From: SG-bin7 sp964498095 | Lineage (GTDB): Bacteria; Bdellovibrionota; Bdellovibrionia; Bdellovibrionales; SG-bin7 | Reading direction: 5' to 3' | DNA length: 64,000 nucleotides | NCBI GenBank assembly: GCA_964498095.1 | Contig: CAZCFY010000018.1 | Location: 14,089 to 78,088, forward strand | Shown: positions 41,266 to 49,450 of the stretch, piece after piece | How the letters are laid out: each line of letters opens with the position of its first letter | Position numbering within the stretch: position 1 is the first letter of the stretch | The notes under the pieces: generated by a model | The model's database searches: none | What the model saw: the letters and a program-made list of their open reading frames with translations, nothing else | Told to the model about the DNA's origin: nothing | Made by a program: the position numbers and the translations under genes

Positions 41266-42267
41266 ATGAGCTTCTTTCGTCTTAGCAATTTGGAGCTTGA
41301 TTCTAAGATTAAAACTCTCGCGCAAAAGGAACGTGAAGTTTTGCATGAAATCCTCTTGCACATCCACGAGGCCGATCGGCGTAAACTTTATTTAGAGTTA
41401 GCGTATCCAAATCTTTATGCTTATCTCACCGAAGGTTGCGGATATTCGGCGGCGGCGGCCCAAAGACGTATCGATGCGGCAAGGCTTATCACTCCTGTAC
41501 CGGAAGTGGCCGAGAAAATAAAAAACGGTGAGATTTCTCTATCACAAGTAAGTTATCTACAAAAGGCCGTGCGCGAGAAAAGTAAGACACAAAAAATATC
41601 AGCCGAGAAAAAGCAGGAAATTATAAAAAAGCTTTGCTGCAAAACCATGCCCGAAACCCAGACTCTGATAGCGCAAGAGCTAGATATTAAAATAAAATCC
41701 AGCACTAAAGCAACCCATCAAAAAGATGAAAGCGTGAGATTAGAGCTCTGTTTTTCCAAAGAACAATGGGACGAACTTGTGCGCGCGCGCGAAATTCTCT
41801 CAAACGCCGTTAATTCTAACGATTGGGCGGAAGTATTTTCGCATTTAGCAAAAAAGGTAATTCAAAAGAAAGAAGGCAAGAAATCCACTTCCGCGGCGGA
41901 GGTGAAAAATCGCATCCCTTCGACACAAGGCCATTTGAGCACAGCAACGAAATGGAAACTCCCTCAGGACGCCCTAGAAAAATCCAAATCAATTCCAAAC
42001 TCAATAAAACAAATAGTAATTAAGAGAGATCAGACTTGTCAGTACAAAGACAAGCTCACGGGAAAAGTTTGCGGCAGCCGGTGGAATTTAGAAATAGACC
42101 ACGTGCAACCGCGGTGGGCCGGTGGCGGGAATGAGGAGACTAATTTAAGAGTTCTCTGTCAGGGGCATAATTATTTTCTTTATCAGAGACAAGCCAGCAT
42201 CCGTCCAAAAGCGGCAGACCTACGGCCGCCACAAAACCGCATCGAGCGAATATTTTCCGGGGCCTAA
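41266..42267 (+). CDS. HNH endonuclease with N-terminal helical domain
   Basis: The 333-residue protein has an N-terminal helical region (LHEILLHIHEADRRKLYLELAYPNLYAYLTEGCGYSAAAAQRRIDAARL, about 26-74) and a middle linker. A C-terminal HNH domain follows with zinc ligands Cys-258, Cys-269, Cys-298 and His-301 and catalytic Asp-278/His-279 and Asn-293 (EIDHVQPRWAGGGNEETNLRVLC). The layout resembles the 13E12/DUF222-like HNH proteins and a group I associate with Bdellovibrio, often in multiple copies. The substrate is unknown. A near-copy of the upstream palindrome lies at codons for STSAAEVK. The end overlaps the DoxX gene by 48 bases. Confidence 0.88.
   Translation: MSFFRLSNLELDSKIKTLAQKEREVLHEILLHIHEADRRKLYLELAYPNLYAYLTEGCGYSAAAAQRRIDAARLITPVPEVAEKIKNGEISLSQVSYLQKAVREKSKTQKISAEKKQEIIKKLCCKTMPETQTLIAQELDIKIKSSTKATHQKDESVRLELCFSKEQWDELVRAREILSNAVNSNDWAEVFSHLAKKVIQKKEGKKSTSAAEVKNRIPSTQGHLSTATKWKLPQDALEKSKSIPNSIKQIVIKRDQTCQYKDKLTGKVCGSRWNLEIDHVQPRWAGGGNEETNLRVLCQGHNYFLYQRQASIRPKAADLRPPQNRIERIFSGA
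41887..41903. repeat. Near-copy of the GC-rich palindrome inside the HNH gene
   Basis: ACTTCCGCGGCGGAGGT differs from the upstream 17-bp dyad at one base. Read with its flanking GTGAAA it is inverted relative to the upstream copies. It encodes SAAEV in the linker before the HNH domain. Confidence 0.7.
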
Positions 42268-42660
42268 CATAAATATCGCCACTAAAACGGCAGCTAAGTT
42301 AATAGTGTATTCGCGGCCGGGAGGGTTGTTGGTAATTAAGTAACCACCGCCCTTATGACCGATCAAGCACGCAACACTCATAACAAAAAATAACATGGCA
42401 CAGGCGGGGCGGGTTAGTAGTCCCAGTGCCAGTAAGCTTCCGCCCACGAGTTCCGTCAGCATTGCTAAACGGGCTTGAATATGGGGAGCGGGGACATTTA
42501 AGCTCTTTAGCCAACCAATAAATCCCTGCATGTTGCCAGGGCCGACAATGCCAAGCTTTCCCAAACCGTGAATGACAAAACAAACTCCAATAAACACCCG
42601 TAGCAACAGCGAAACGCAACTGGGTGTAAAGCCAATATCACAAATAAGTAAATGCATCAC
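42220..42660 (-). CDS. DoxX family membrane protein
   Basis: A 146-residue protein with four transmembrane segments and the DoxX signature: SLLLRVFIGVCFVIHGLGKL (about 17-36), GFIGWLKSLNVPAP, then ARLAMLTELVGGSLLALGLLTRPACAMLFFVM. It is of the small quinone/terminal-oxidase-associated DoxX family, some members of which act with oxidative stress proteins. It overlaps the end of the GT-C gene by 4 bases, so is likely co-transcribed with it. Confidence 0.88.
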   Translation of the reverse strand: MMHLLICDIGFTPSCVSLLLRVFIGVCFVIHGLGKLGIVGPGNMQGFIGWLKSLNVPAPHIQARLAMLTELVGGSLLALGLLTRPACAMLFFVMSVACLIGHKGGGYLITNNPPGREYTINLAAVLVAIFMLGPGKYSLDAVLWRP

Positions 42661-44102
42661 GAGCCCTGCCTTTCCAGCACAATGATTCCGTCACTGTTAA
42701 AAATTACTTTAAAATTCCGCAAATCTTTACCCATGCTCAAATCGACGTCGCGAAAAAGTTCCTCTACTTCACCCTGGGTAGAGGCATTATCAAAAACGAT
42801 ATTATCAATTTTAAAGCGCTCGACGAACTCAAAATATTTATCAAGCGTGCGCTTTTCGCCGGTGTAAAAGGCCGAGATCGAAGTGTAGTTACTATTGGCG
42901 TAAATTTCAAAATTTTCGATCTCGTTAAAAATAAAACTAATATCAGCCATCACACGCGCGCTCTTGTTTTTGATTTGCGCCGCCGCGATTTTTGAGCGCG
43001 AAGGCACGTCCTGCATGTGCAAAACCGTGCGAATGTTCATTCCCATGTTCACAACCACAAATAACGCCGCAAGAACCTTAATCAAAACTGGCAATGAACC
43101 CCTGGCGATTTTAAAGCTAGTAAATATAATCAAAACCATAAAGGGATAGTGCATCAATAAGGACTTATCCGTAATATCGTTGGTGGTAAAGCCAAGAGCT
43201 AAGACCGTTAAAAAGAAAAACGTAATCTCGTGCCGCAAAACCTGCCGCAAAGGTTTAAAATAAAAAATAAGACAGGCAAAAAACAATAACGAAAATGCAA
43301 TCTCGTGTTCCTGATGAAAAAAGCGTTTATGCTCCTCCAGAGGTTTTAAAAGATGCCACCAAAACTTTCCAGGGTTCCCAACCATCACGGGATTATTAAA
43401 AAATTGTTTTTTAAAAATCGCTAGGCGCTCTAGCGTCGTGACGTCCCAGAAATAAAGAGAGGCCCCAGCTGCCGCACAAAAGCCGTATTGCAGCAGAGCC
43501 ACAAATTTGCGGTGATAAATTAAAATAAAAGCGCCCCCCGCTAAAACGTAGCTAACACCTTTTAAGTGAAAAGCCATGGATAAGCCAAAAAGAAGTCCCG
43601 TTAACCAAAATCGATTGTAGCCGCTATCAAGTACCGAACGCCGCAAAAAATAGAATCCCCAAAAACCCAAAGCCATCACGGGAATTTCTGGCCGGTAAAC
43701 AAACGAATAATAGAAAACCAAGCTTGTGGACCACAGAAGCAAAGCGGTCCAATAAAAATCCTGTTCAGAATAATAATCCCGCCGGCCGGCAAAATATTTC
43801 TTATAGCCCCATAGAAAAAATAAAAAGAACACCAAAGAAATTGCCTTTAGTTTGTAGACCGACAACCCAAAAATTTTTATCACCAAGGCGCCAAGAGCGA
43901 CGATCATTTTGTGATAATTAAGGTCAATCACTTCATAGCCGTTAATACCAGCCCAGAGTGTCGAGCGCGCGTGACCAAGCTTAGAAACCCAGTAGGCGAG
44001 TTCACCAAGAGCCGGGTCGTCAATATGAATCACGCGGTGATAAAGACTTATTAAATAAAGTAAAAGAAAGGCGCTAGCGACATAGCGAAAACACTTACTC
44101 AT
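42657..44102 (-). CDS. GT-C type membrane glycosyltransferase
   Basis: The ATG at 44102 overlaps the methyltransferase stop (ATGA) and gives 481 residues; the longer frame to 44231 is inside that gene. About ten hydrophobic segments, an early HIDDPALGELAYW loop with the acidic pair usual for GT-C enzymes, and a soluble C-terminal domain fit an ArnT/PMT-like (GT39/GT83) transferase. It would use a polyprenyl-phosphate sugar at the periplasmic face. The donor is unknown. Confidence 0.75.
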   Translation of the reverse strand: MSKCFRYVASAFLLLYLISLYHRVIHIDDPALGELAYWVSKLGHARSTLWAGINGYEVIDLNYHKMIVALGALVIKIFGLSVYKLKAISLVFFLFFLWGYKKYFAGRRDYYSEQDFYWTALLLWSTSLVFYYSFVYRPEIPVMALGFWGFYFLRRSVLDSGYNRFWLTGLLFGLSMAFHLKGVSYVLAGGAFILIYHRKFVALLQYGFCAAAGASLYFWDVTTLERLAIFKKQFFNNPVMVGNPGKFWWHLLKPLEEHKRFFHQEHEIAFSLLFFACLIFYFKPLRQVLRHEITFFFLTVLALGFTTNDITDKSLLMHYPFMVLIIFTSFKIARGSLPVLIKVLAALFVVVNMGMNIRTVLHMQDVPSRSKIAAAQIKNKSARVMADISFIFNEIENFEIYANSNYTSISAFYTGEKRTLDKYFEFVERFKIDNIVFDNASTQGEVEELFRDVDLSMGKDLRNFKVIFNSDGIIVLERQGS

Positions 44103-44818
44103 ACACCTGCCGTTATAAACAGTGACTGCGCCATACGCGAGGTTATTTTGAAACGTTCTAAGACATTTCCGACCCAAATTAAAAAGCCGATGAGCGGCGT
44201 TGGCGTGTTGGGAAGTAAAAAGTCCCGGCACTCAACGCCGACTTTGTTGTAGCCGGCGCGCTTTAATATCTTATTAATAAAATCGGCGGTAAAAGCCATT
44301 TCAGCAGGCTCAAGTTTGGCGATTTTGCGCAAAGGTGCAAAAGAAAATATAAGATAAGCGTAGGGATTAGAAAGATTAGGTTCCCAAAAAATAAGTTTAC
44401 CGCCAGGATTTAAGAATTTTTTTAAATTTCCTAAAAACTCATCAAGGTTGTAATAAAGGTGATGAAGGATGCCATTTCCCACGATGTAATCAAACTTCCC
44501 TAAGTTTAAAGCCTCTTCGTCATTAAGATTGGCAACGGCAAATTTGAGATTGGGTCTTTTATATCTTTCCGCGGCCTCAGTGATAAACTCGTGGGATAAA
44601 TCAAGCCCGACAACTTCGCCTTGAATTCGCGTCGCTAATAAGTTTGCCATCATGCCCGTGCCGCAGCCGATTTCTAAAACCCGTACATTGGTTTGCGTTG
44701 TGTTCATTTGCGCCAACATGGCGTCAATGCGCCTTTGCGTGCGCACTATAAGCGCCGGTGTTTCGCGGTAACCCTGGTTATAGCCGCGCTCGTCTTGAAT
44801 ACTAGCCATTTTGCCCAC
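44099..44818 (-). CDS. Class I SAM-dependent methyltransferase
   Basis: The 239-residue protein has motif I VLEIGCGTGMMANLLA (about 47-62), the acidic GLDLS, FDYIVGNGILHHL and PGGKLIFWEPNLSNPY, typical of a Rossmann methyltransferase. The ATG at 44809 is an alternative start. It sits between the epimerase-GT fusion gene and a GT-C gene and probably modifies a sugar or lipid intermediate. Confidence 0.88.
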   Translation of the reverse strand: MGKMASIQDERGYNQGYRETPALIVRTQRRIDAMLAQMNTTQTNVRVLEIGCGTGMMANLLATRIQGEVVGLDLSHEFITEAAERYKRPNLKFAVANLNDEEALNLGKFDYIVGNGILHHLYYNLDEFLGNLKKFLNPGGKLIFWEPNLSNPYAYLIFSFAPLRKIAKLEPAEMAFTADFINKILKRAGYNKVGVECRDFLLPNTPTPLIGFLIWVGNVLERFKITSRMAQSLFITAGV

Positions 44819-46832
44819 TCACTTCTTGGACAAAACTTTCAATTTCGTGATCGCGGCTTAAAATTTCACCCATGCGGATAATTTTTGAGCGGATAAACTT
44901 CGGCCGGTTTTTAACTTCCTCTAAAATTTTTCCTAAGTAGTCTCCTAAAATGCTAATCGACAAAAGTTGCACACCACTTAAACCTAAAACCAATAGCACG
45001 ACGGTAGTGGTTCCGCGGCCAGCCGTGGGCGGATGCACGAAATAATTTACGAGATAAAAAAGCGAGAGCAATATAGTCAAAACGAAAATCGCGACGCCAA
45101 AGCGCTGAATATATTCCAGCGGCTTAAGGCTAAAAGAGAAGATCGCTTTCTTCGCCCACCAGATATTTTTTAAGAAATTGTTCGTCGAAGTACCAAACAT
45201 TCTCTCTGGCCGCACGTAGGGCACACCGACTTGTTTAAATCCCACCCAGGCACGCAGCCCGCGCAAGAACACATCACGCTCGCGAAATTGCACCAGCTGG
45301 CGTACGACGCGTTTATCGATCAAAGAAAAATCGCCGGCATCCACGGGGATTTGTACTTCGGCCATGTATTTAAAGATGCGGTAAAAGATCTTATAAAGAA
45401 TCTGCATGTGGAATTTGGCTTCGCGTTTAACTCGGACGCCGTAAACGACGTCGTTACCTTGCTCCCACTTGTCAATAAATTCGGCGATGACTTCGGGCGG
45501 GTCCTGCAGGTCGCCGTCTAATAAAGCAACGGCATCGCCCGTAGCGATTTCCATTCCGCTTAAGAAAGCCGACTGCGAGCCAAAATTTCGCGAGTGCGAA
45601 ATTCCCAAAACATTAGGATCGCGCGCGCAAATGTCGCGAATGACTTCTTCGTCACGTGTTGGGCTATTGTCATTTACAAAAATAATTTCGTAATCATAAC
45701 CTTTTTGCGTAATCGTCTTTACTAAGCGCTCGTGCATGATGGGGATGGCTTCATGATCGCGGTAACAAGCGATAATGGCAGAAATCTTTTTTGAGCTCTT
45801 AGGCACAACCCCAATGTTTATAATTCCTTGCCCCTGGCGCTCCCACTCGGCGGTGTGTTTTAAGCCGGTAGTCACGTCGGTCGCCGCGCGCCACTCTAAA
45901 AGAGAATTGGCGCGGTCAGGTTTTCCAAACCAATCCGACAAATCCCAGCGGCGGTTTGGCATACTGCCAAATTCGGGACTACGTTCTATGCCAAAAATCG
46001 CCTTAGCGTAGGTCGCTAAATCTCCGAGAGTGGTTTTTTTTCCGGTGCAAACATTTAACGATATGCCCGGCTCTTCCTTACAAAGTTTTAAGGCGGCCGA
46101 AATCATGGCGTCCGTACAGTCATCGACATAAAGAAAGTCGCGTGAGATATGTTCGCCCACTAAAGGCGGGAATTCTTTTTTAAGGCCACAAGTAACTAAA
46201 CGGGGAATTAGACGGTCGCGCTCTTCCCATGGGCCGTAAACGCTGTAAAGACGTAAGTTAACAGCTGGGAGAGATAAAAACTTTCCGTAATATTTTATCA
46301 GGTAACCCGCACTTGCTTTAGAGGCGGCATAGTGACTGTTAGGAATTAACTCAGCAAGCTCATCAGGGCCATTGCAGTTTGTACCATATTCCGAAGAGCT
46401 TCCCGTATGAACAAAAGCACTAACACCCGTTTCGGCTAAAGTTTGCAGTAAATTAAGCGTGCCTAAATAATTTACGCGGTGGATTTTTTCGACGTCTTGT
46501 TGGCGTTCATAGGCGCCGTAAGCGGAAAGATTAAAAACGGTTTTTGGTTTAATGGCCGTGATTACTTTTTTTAAGTCGCGCAAACTCGTAATATCTAAAG
46601 AAATTAAATTTCCGCGCACGATTTCTTTTGGTAACTGCAACATGCGCCAGGAATTAAAAATATTTTGCGATGCTGCGTAAACGTCTCCGCGTCTTTGAAT
46701 TAAACTATGAAAGAGCCGCGCGCCAACAAAACCCGAGGCGCCGACAACTAGAATTGGCCCCTCAAGCGCCATGGCCTTCTTGATGGTTTCAGCACTCCAA
46801 TTATCTTGAAACAAGGGGCCTAAATTGCGCAC
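44802..46832 (-). CDS. Fused NAD-dependent epimerase and GT2 polyprenyl-phosphate glycosyltransferase
   Basis: A 676-residue fusion. Residues about 26-335 are an extended SDR epimerase/dehydratase: GxxGxxG at 31-37 (GASGFVG), Ser-145/146 region, catalytic Tyr-168 and Lys-172 in YAASK, and RDFLYVDDCTDA. Residues about 349-580 are a DPM1/ArnC-like GT2 domain with VNDNS (386-390) and DGDLQDPPE (439-447). Two transmembrane helices (about 588-610 and 624-650) end it. The two activities normally lie on separate genes. A likely reading is synthesis of a sugar nucleotide and its transfer to a lipid carrier for GT-C enzymes nearby. Confidence 0.88.
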   Translation of the reverse strand: MRNLGPLFQDNWSAETIKKAMALEGPILVVGASGFVGARLFHSLIQRRGDVYAASQNIFNSWRMLQLPKEIVRGNLISLDITSLRDLKKVITAIKPKTVFNLSAYGAYERQQDVEKIHRVNYLGTLNLLQTLAETGVSAFVHTGSSSEYGTNCNGPDELAELIPNSHYAASKASAGYLIKYYGKFLSLPAVNLRLYSVYGPWEERDRLIPRLVTCGLKKEFPPLVGEHISRDFLYVDDCTDAMISAALKLCKEEPGISLNVCTGKKTTLGDLATYAKAIFGIERSPEFGSMPNRRWDLSDWFGKPDRANSLLEWRAATDVTTGLKHTAEWERQGQGIINIGVVPKSSKKISAIIACYRDHEAIPIMHERLVKTITQKGYDYEIIFVNDNSPTRDEEVIRDICARDPNVLGISHSRNFGSQSAFLSGMEIATGDAVALLDGDLQDPPEVIAEFIDKWEQGNDVVYGVRVKREAKFHMQILYKIFYRIFKYMAEVQIPVDAGDFSLIDKRVVRQLVQFRERDVFLRGLRAWVGFKQVGVPYVRPERMFGTSTNNFLKNIWWAKKAIFSFSLKPLEYIQRFGVAIFVLTILLSLFYLVNYFVHPPTAGRGTTTVVLLVLGLSGVQLLSISILGDYLGKILEEVKNRPKFIRSKIIRMGEILSRDHEIESFVQEVSGQNG

Positions 46833-46834
46833 GG

Positions 46835-47725
46835 TTAAACCTCAGAAAATAAATTGCGCAGTGATTCTTCGTCCATCCCGCATTGGCGCTGATGATATTT
46901 TTGACTGCCATAGGATTTATCGGGGTAGCCCAGCGCATGCCGGTGATAAAGTTTAAATGCAATTTCTTGATTGGCTAAATGATAAAGTAAATTTTCGCCC
47001 ATTCCGCCGCGCACCACGTGTTCTTCGACGATAACTAGTTTCTTTGTTTTTTTAACGCTGGCGATAAGTTCCGAAGTCAGGCGCTTAAGCGGTAATTCCG
47101 AAACGCAAAAAATATCACAAGATAAATCCTTAGTTGCGGCAAGGGCGTTTAGTAAAACGGGTCCCAATCCAACTAATGTAAATTTGTCGCCTGATTTTAG
47201 CTGGCGAATGGGCGCAAAAGACGGCAGAGGAGTTTCTTTAGGAATATTTCCAAAGCCCATGCGCAAGTAACTGGGGCCATTGTAATTAAAAAGTTCGTCG
47301 GCGGCGCCGCTGAGATCCTCGTTTGCTAACGGCGTTGCACAACGAAAATTCGGTAGTGTCGAGAGTGCGGCGAGATCTTCGAGCGCATGATGGGTGGCGC
47401 CCATTATGCCATAGCCGTAGCCACCGCCGTTGCCAACGATCATAACCTTCATGTTGTGGATGCCTAAATCCAAACGTAGTTGTTCGTAAGGTCTAAATAC
47501 GGCAAACGGAGCAATGCTATAACAAATCGGTTTTACACCCTCATTGGCCAGACCCGCTGCCAGCATCACCATATTTTGCTCGGCCACACCCGCGTTAATA
47601 AAACGCTCACCAAAATTTGCTTTTATGTCTTCAAACGCCTGAAAGCCAAGATCGCCGGTTACAAAAACCGTTTTAGCGTCGGCTTGCATTTTATTTTTTA
47701 GCCAAGCAGAAAACTCTTTACGCAT
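46835..47725 (-). CDS. Transketolase, C-terminal (pyrimidine-binding) subunit
   Basis: The ATG at 47725 follows CAGGAAAG and overlaps the N-terminal subunit stop by 8 bases, giving 296 residues. GERFINAGVAEQNMVMLAAGLA contains the pyrimidine-binding Glu. The RxxEQLRLD-type segment and a terminal transketolase-C domain (TLVGLGPVLLNAL...VIVEEHVVRGGMGENL) follow. With the next gene it forms a split transketolase. Confidence 0.9.
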   Translation of the reverse strand: MRKEFSAWLKNKMQADAKTVFVTGDLGFQAFEDIKANFGERFINAGVAEQNMVMLAAGLANEGVKPICYSIAPFAVFRPYEQLRLDLGIHNMKVMIVGNGGGYGYGIMGATHHALEDLAALSTLPNFRCATPLANEDLSGAADELFNYNGPSYLRMGFGNIPKETPLPSFAPIRQLKSGDKFTLVGLGPVLLNALAATKDLSCDIFCVSELPLKRLTSELIASVKKTKKLVIVEEHVVRGGMGENLLYHLANQEIAFKLYHRHALGYPDKSYGSQKYHQRQCGMDEESLRNLFSEV

Positions 47726-48557
47726 TGTACTTTCCTGCTTCACTTAAAGCTTTTTGAAATTGTTCGTCATTCATTGGCAGATAATGCCATTCGTATTTAT
47801 TTTCCATGTAAGAAACGCTATGGCCCTTAACCGTGTTGGCAATAATCACGCGCGGCTTCTCGGCGGCAGTCCCGGCGCCTGTGCCAGCGCTTGTGCTCGT
47901 GTCCGCGCTCGCGCCGAGTTTGGCGTCGGCGTTTCTTAAACTCTCAAAGGAGTTCCCGTCGGTGGCGGTCGTAACGTTCCAACCGAAAGCCGAAAATTTT
48001 TCTTCCAGCGAACCCAGGTCGATAATTTCTGCCGTGCTGCCAATGCCTTGTAAGCCATTTTTATCAATGAAGACCGTGAGGTTATTTAATTTGTGATGAG
48101 CGGCAAACATAACCGATTCCCAGACGGAACCTTCGTTAAGTTCGCCATCCGATAAAACGGCAAAAATATTTTTCTTTTTCCCGGTAAATCTTCCCGCCAG
48201 AGCCATGCCGCAGGCGATTCCTAAGCCATGACCAAGACTGCCGGTGCCAAATGGAATCGAGGAGTATTTTCGCGTGCAGGGTGGGTGGGCCGCAAAATCG
48301 CCGCCGTCTTTATAAAATTGATCGACACTGCCTTTTGGCAGAAGGCCCGCAGCTTCAAAAACCACGTACATCGCGCCCGCCGCATGTCCTTTGGATAAAA
48401 TCAAATGATCTTCGGGACGCATTTTTTCAAAGGCCGCAAAAATTAAAATCTCCATGCACGAAAGTGACGCGCCAATGTGACCGGCGTTGGCCGCCTTGTA
48501 CATTTTTAGAAGCCGGTCCCGACACTCAAGACCGATCTGATTTAAGTTTTTGGACAT
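47718..48557 (-). CDS. Transketolase, N-terminal (TPP-binding) subunit
   Basis: The 279-residue protein has AGHIGASLS with His-27, SKGHAAGAMY with His-58, GTGSLGHGLGIACGMAL and the TPP/Mg motif SDGELNEGSVWE...DKNG (136 onwards). Between about 213 and 235 it carries an Ala/Thr/Gly/Ser-rich insert (ASADTSTSAGTGAGTAAE) not expected in the family. Split transketolases in polysaccharide loci supply or use ketose intermediates for unusual sugars; the actual product is not predictable. Confidence 0.9.
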   Translation of the reverse strand: MSKNLNQIGLECRDRLLKMYKAANAGHIGASLSCMEILIFAAFEKMRPEDHLILSKGHAAGAMYVVFEAAGLLPKGSVDQFYKDGGDFAAHPPCTRKYSSIPFGTGSLGHGLGIACGMALAGRFTGKKKNIFAVLSDGELNEGSVWESVMFAAHHKLNNLTVFIDKNGLQGIGSTAEIIDLGSLEEKFSAFGWNVTTATDGNSFESLRNADAKLGASADTSTSAGTGAGTAAEKPRVIIANTVKGHSVSYMENKYEWHYLPMNDEQFQKALSEAGKYNA

Positions 48558-48640
48558 GTCTAAATATATATGCGTTTCTACTTTGGCCGTCTCGCTGAAA
48601 GACCAGTTTTGACGCCCCGCGATTCTGCCGATGAGAGTAC

Positions 48641-49042
48641 ATGATTAGAAATAAAGTCTATTTCGATAATCTGTTAGAACGCGCCGATGAGCTCTTCGAT
48701 TTTAAGGGCAAGGTGAAGTTCTATCCAACACGAGAAATTGTTGCGTCCGATGCCAAGGTATTTAAATCGGTAGAGTCCTATAAGAAATTTTTGTTTAGCA
48801 AAGAACAGGAACATCTAAACGAGTTTATCGTGATAATGAAGTCAAAATGTGAAATTGGGGCACGGTTATTGGATGAGATTGCCACTTTTAAAGTCGTCGA
48901 TGGAGAGAAAAAACTTGTTTACTATGATGACTTAACAGTCGATCGATCTAAGGTACCTATAGATTTGGATGCCCTCAAAAGGGAATTACTAGGTCTATTT
49001 GATGAGATTCAATCAGAAAATACTGATAAGAAAGTGTCTTAA
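48641..49042 (+). CDS. Hypothetical protein
   Basis: Not recognised. The 133-residue, charged protein (KVYFDNLLERADELFDFKGKVKFYP..., KFLFSKEQEHLNEFIVIMKSK) has no signal peptide or membrane segment. A GAGAG box precedes the ATG. It sits inside the sugar locus but does not look enzymatic. Its 3' end overlaps the next, converging ORF by 30 bases, so one of the pair may be spurious. Confidence 0.5.
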   Translation: MIRNKVYFDNLLERADELFDFKGKVKFYPTREIVASDAKVFKSVESYKKFLFSKEQEHLNEFIVIMKSKCEIGARLLDEIATFKVVDGEKKLVYYDDLTVDRSKVPIDLDALKRELLGLFDEIQSENTDKKVS

Positions 49043-49351
49043 CGCGGTAGACATTATCTCTTGGCTGCGTGAGTAATTGTTTTGGACAAGTTTGCTGAGC
49101 CCAGGATAGTCTAAACCGCGATCTGAGGTAACCAGTTTGTTAAAGCGGTTTCTTATTAAAATAACGAATTTATTTGTTCCGCGAAATGAGATTGAGACCT
49201 TCTGAGGCTCAACATGGGCGGTAATCGTGACTACAATTTGCTTTAACCTGCCATCATCTTTAATGCTTAAAAGTTTCCTAAGCTCCGCCCTGATTTCCAA
49301 TATTTCTTGCGCCATGGGCGGGCCAAGTGCAACTCCGGCGCCGGAGTCCAT
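49013..49351 (-). CDS. Hypothetical protein
   Basis: Not recognised. The 112-residue frame starts at ATG 49351 behind AAGGTGG. The sequence (ILEIRAELRKLLSIKDDGRLKQIVVTITAHVEPQKVSISFRGTNKFVILIRNRF) looks like an alpha/beta protein. It overlaps the converging hypothetical gene by 30 bases. A 16-bp palindrome at 49332-49347 lies within its first codons. Confidence is low because of length and context. Confidence 0.4.
   Translation of the reverse strand: MDSGAGVALGPPMAQEILEIRAELRKLLSIKDDGRLKQIVVTITAHVEPQKVSISFRGTNKFVILIRNRFNKLVTSDRGLDYPGLSKLVQNNYSRSQEIMSTALRHFLISIF
49332..49347. repeat. GC-rich 16-bp palindrome
   Basis: ACTCCGGCGCCGGAGT is a perfect palindrome, flanked on the right by two ATCCGCCACC repeats (49349-49358 and 49379-49388). 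It is reminiscent in length and composition of the palindromes near the HNH gene but is a different sequence. Confidence 0.7.
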
Positions 49352-49450
49352 CCGCCACCTTGTTAGAACTTTCTCTCAATCCGCCACCCGGCATAGTGCC
49401 GCATTACGCTGACGGTTGATGGTGGTGAGTTTTCGCCGTAAGAAGTGCAG

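Noticed and set aside
47754..48096. Plus-strand Ala/Val-rich frames opposite the transketolase subunit
   Set aside because: They are shadows of the GC-rich low-complexity insert; the minus-strand protein has clear family motifs.
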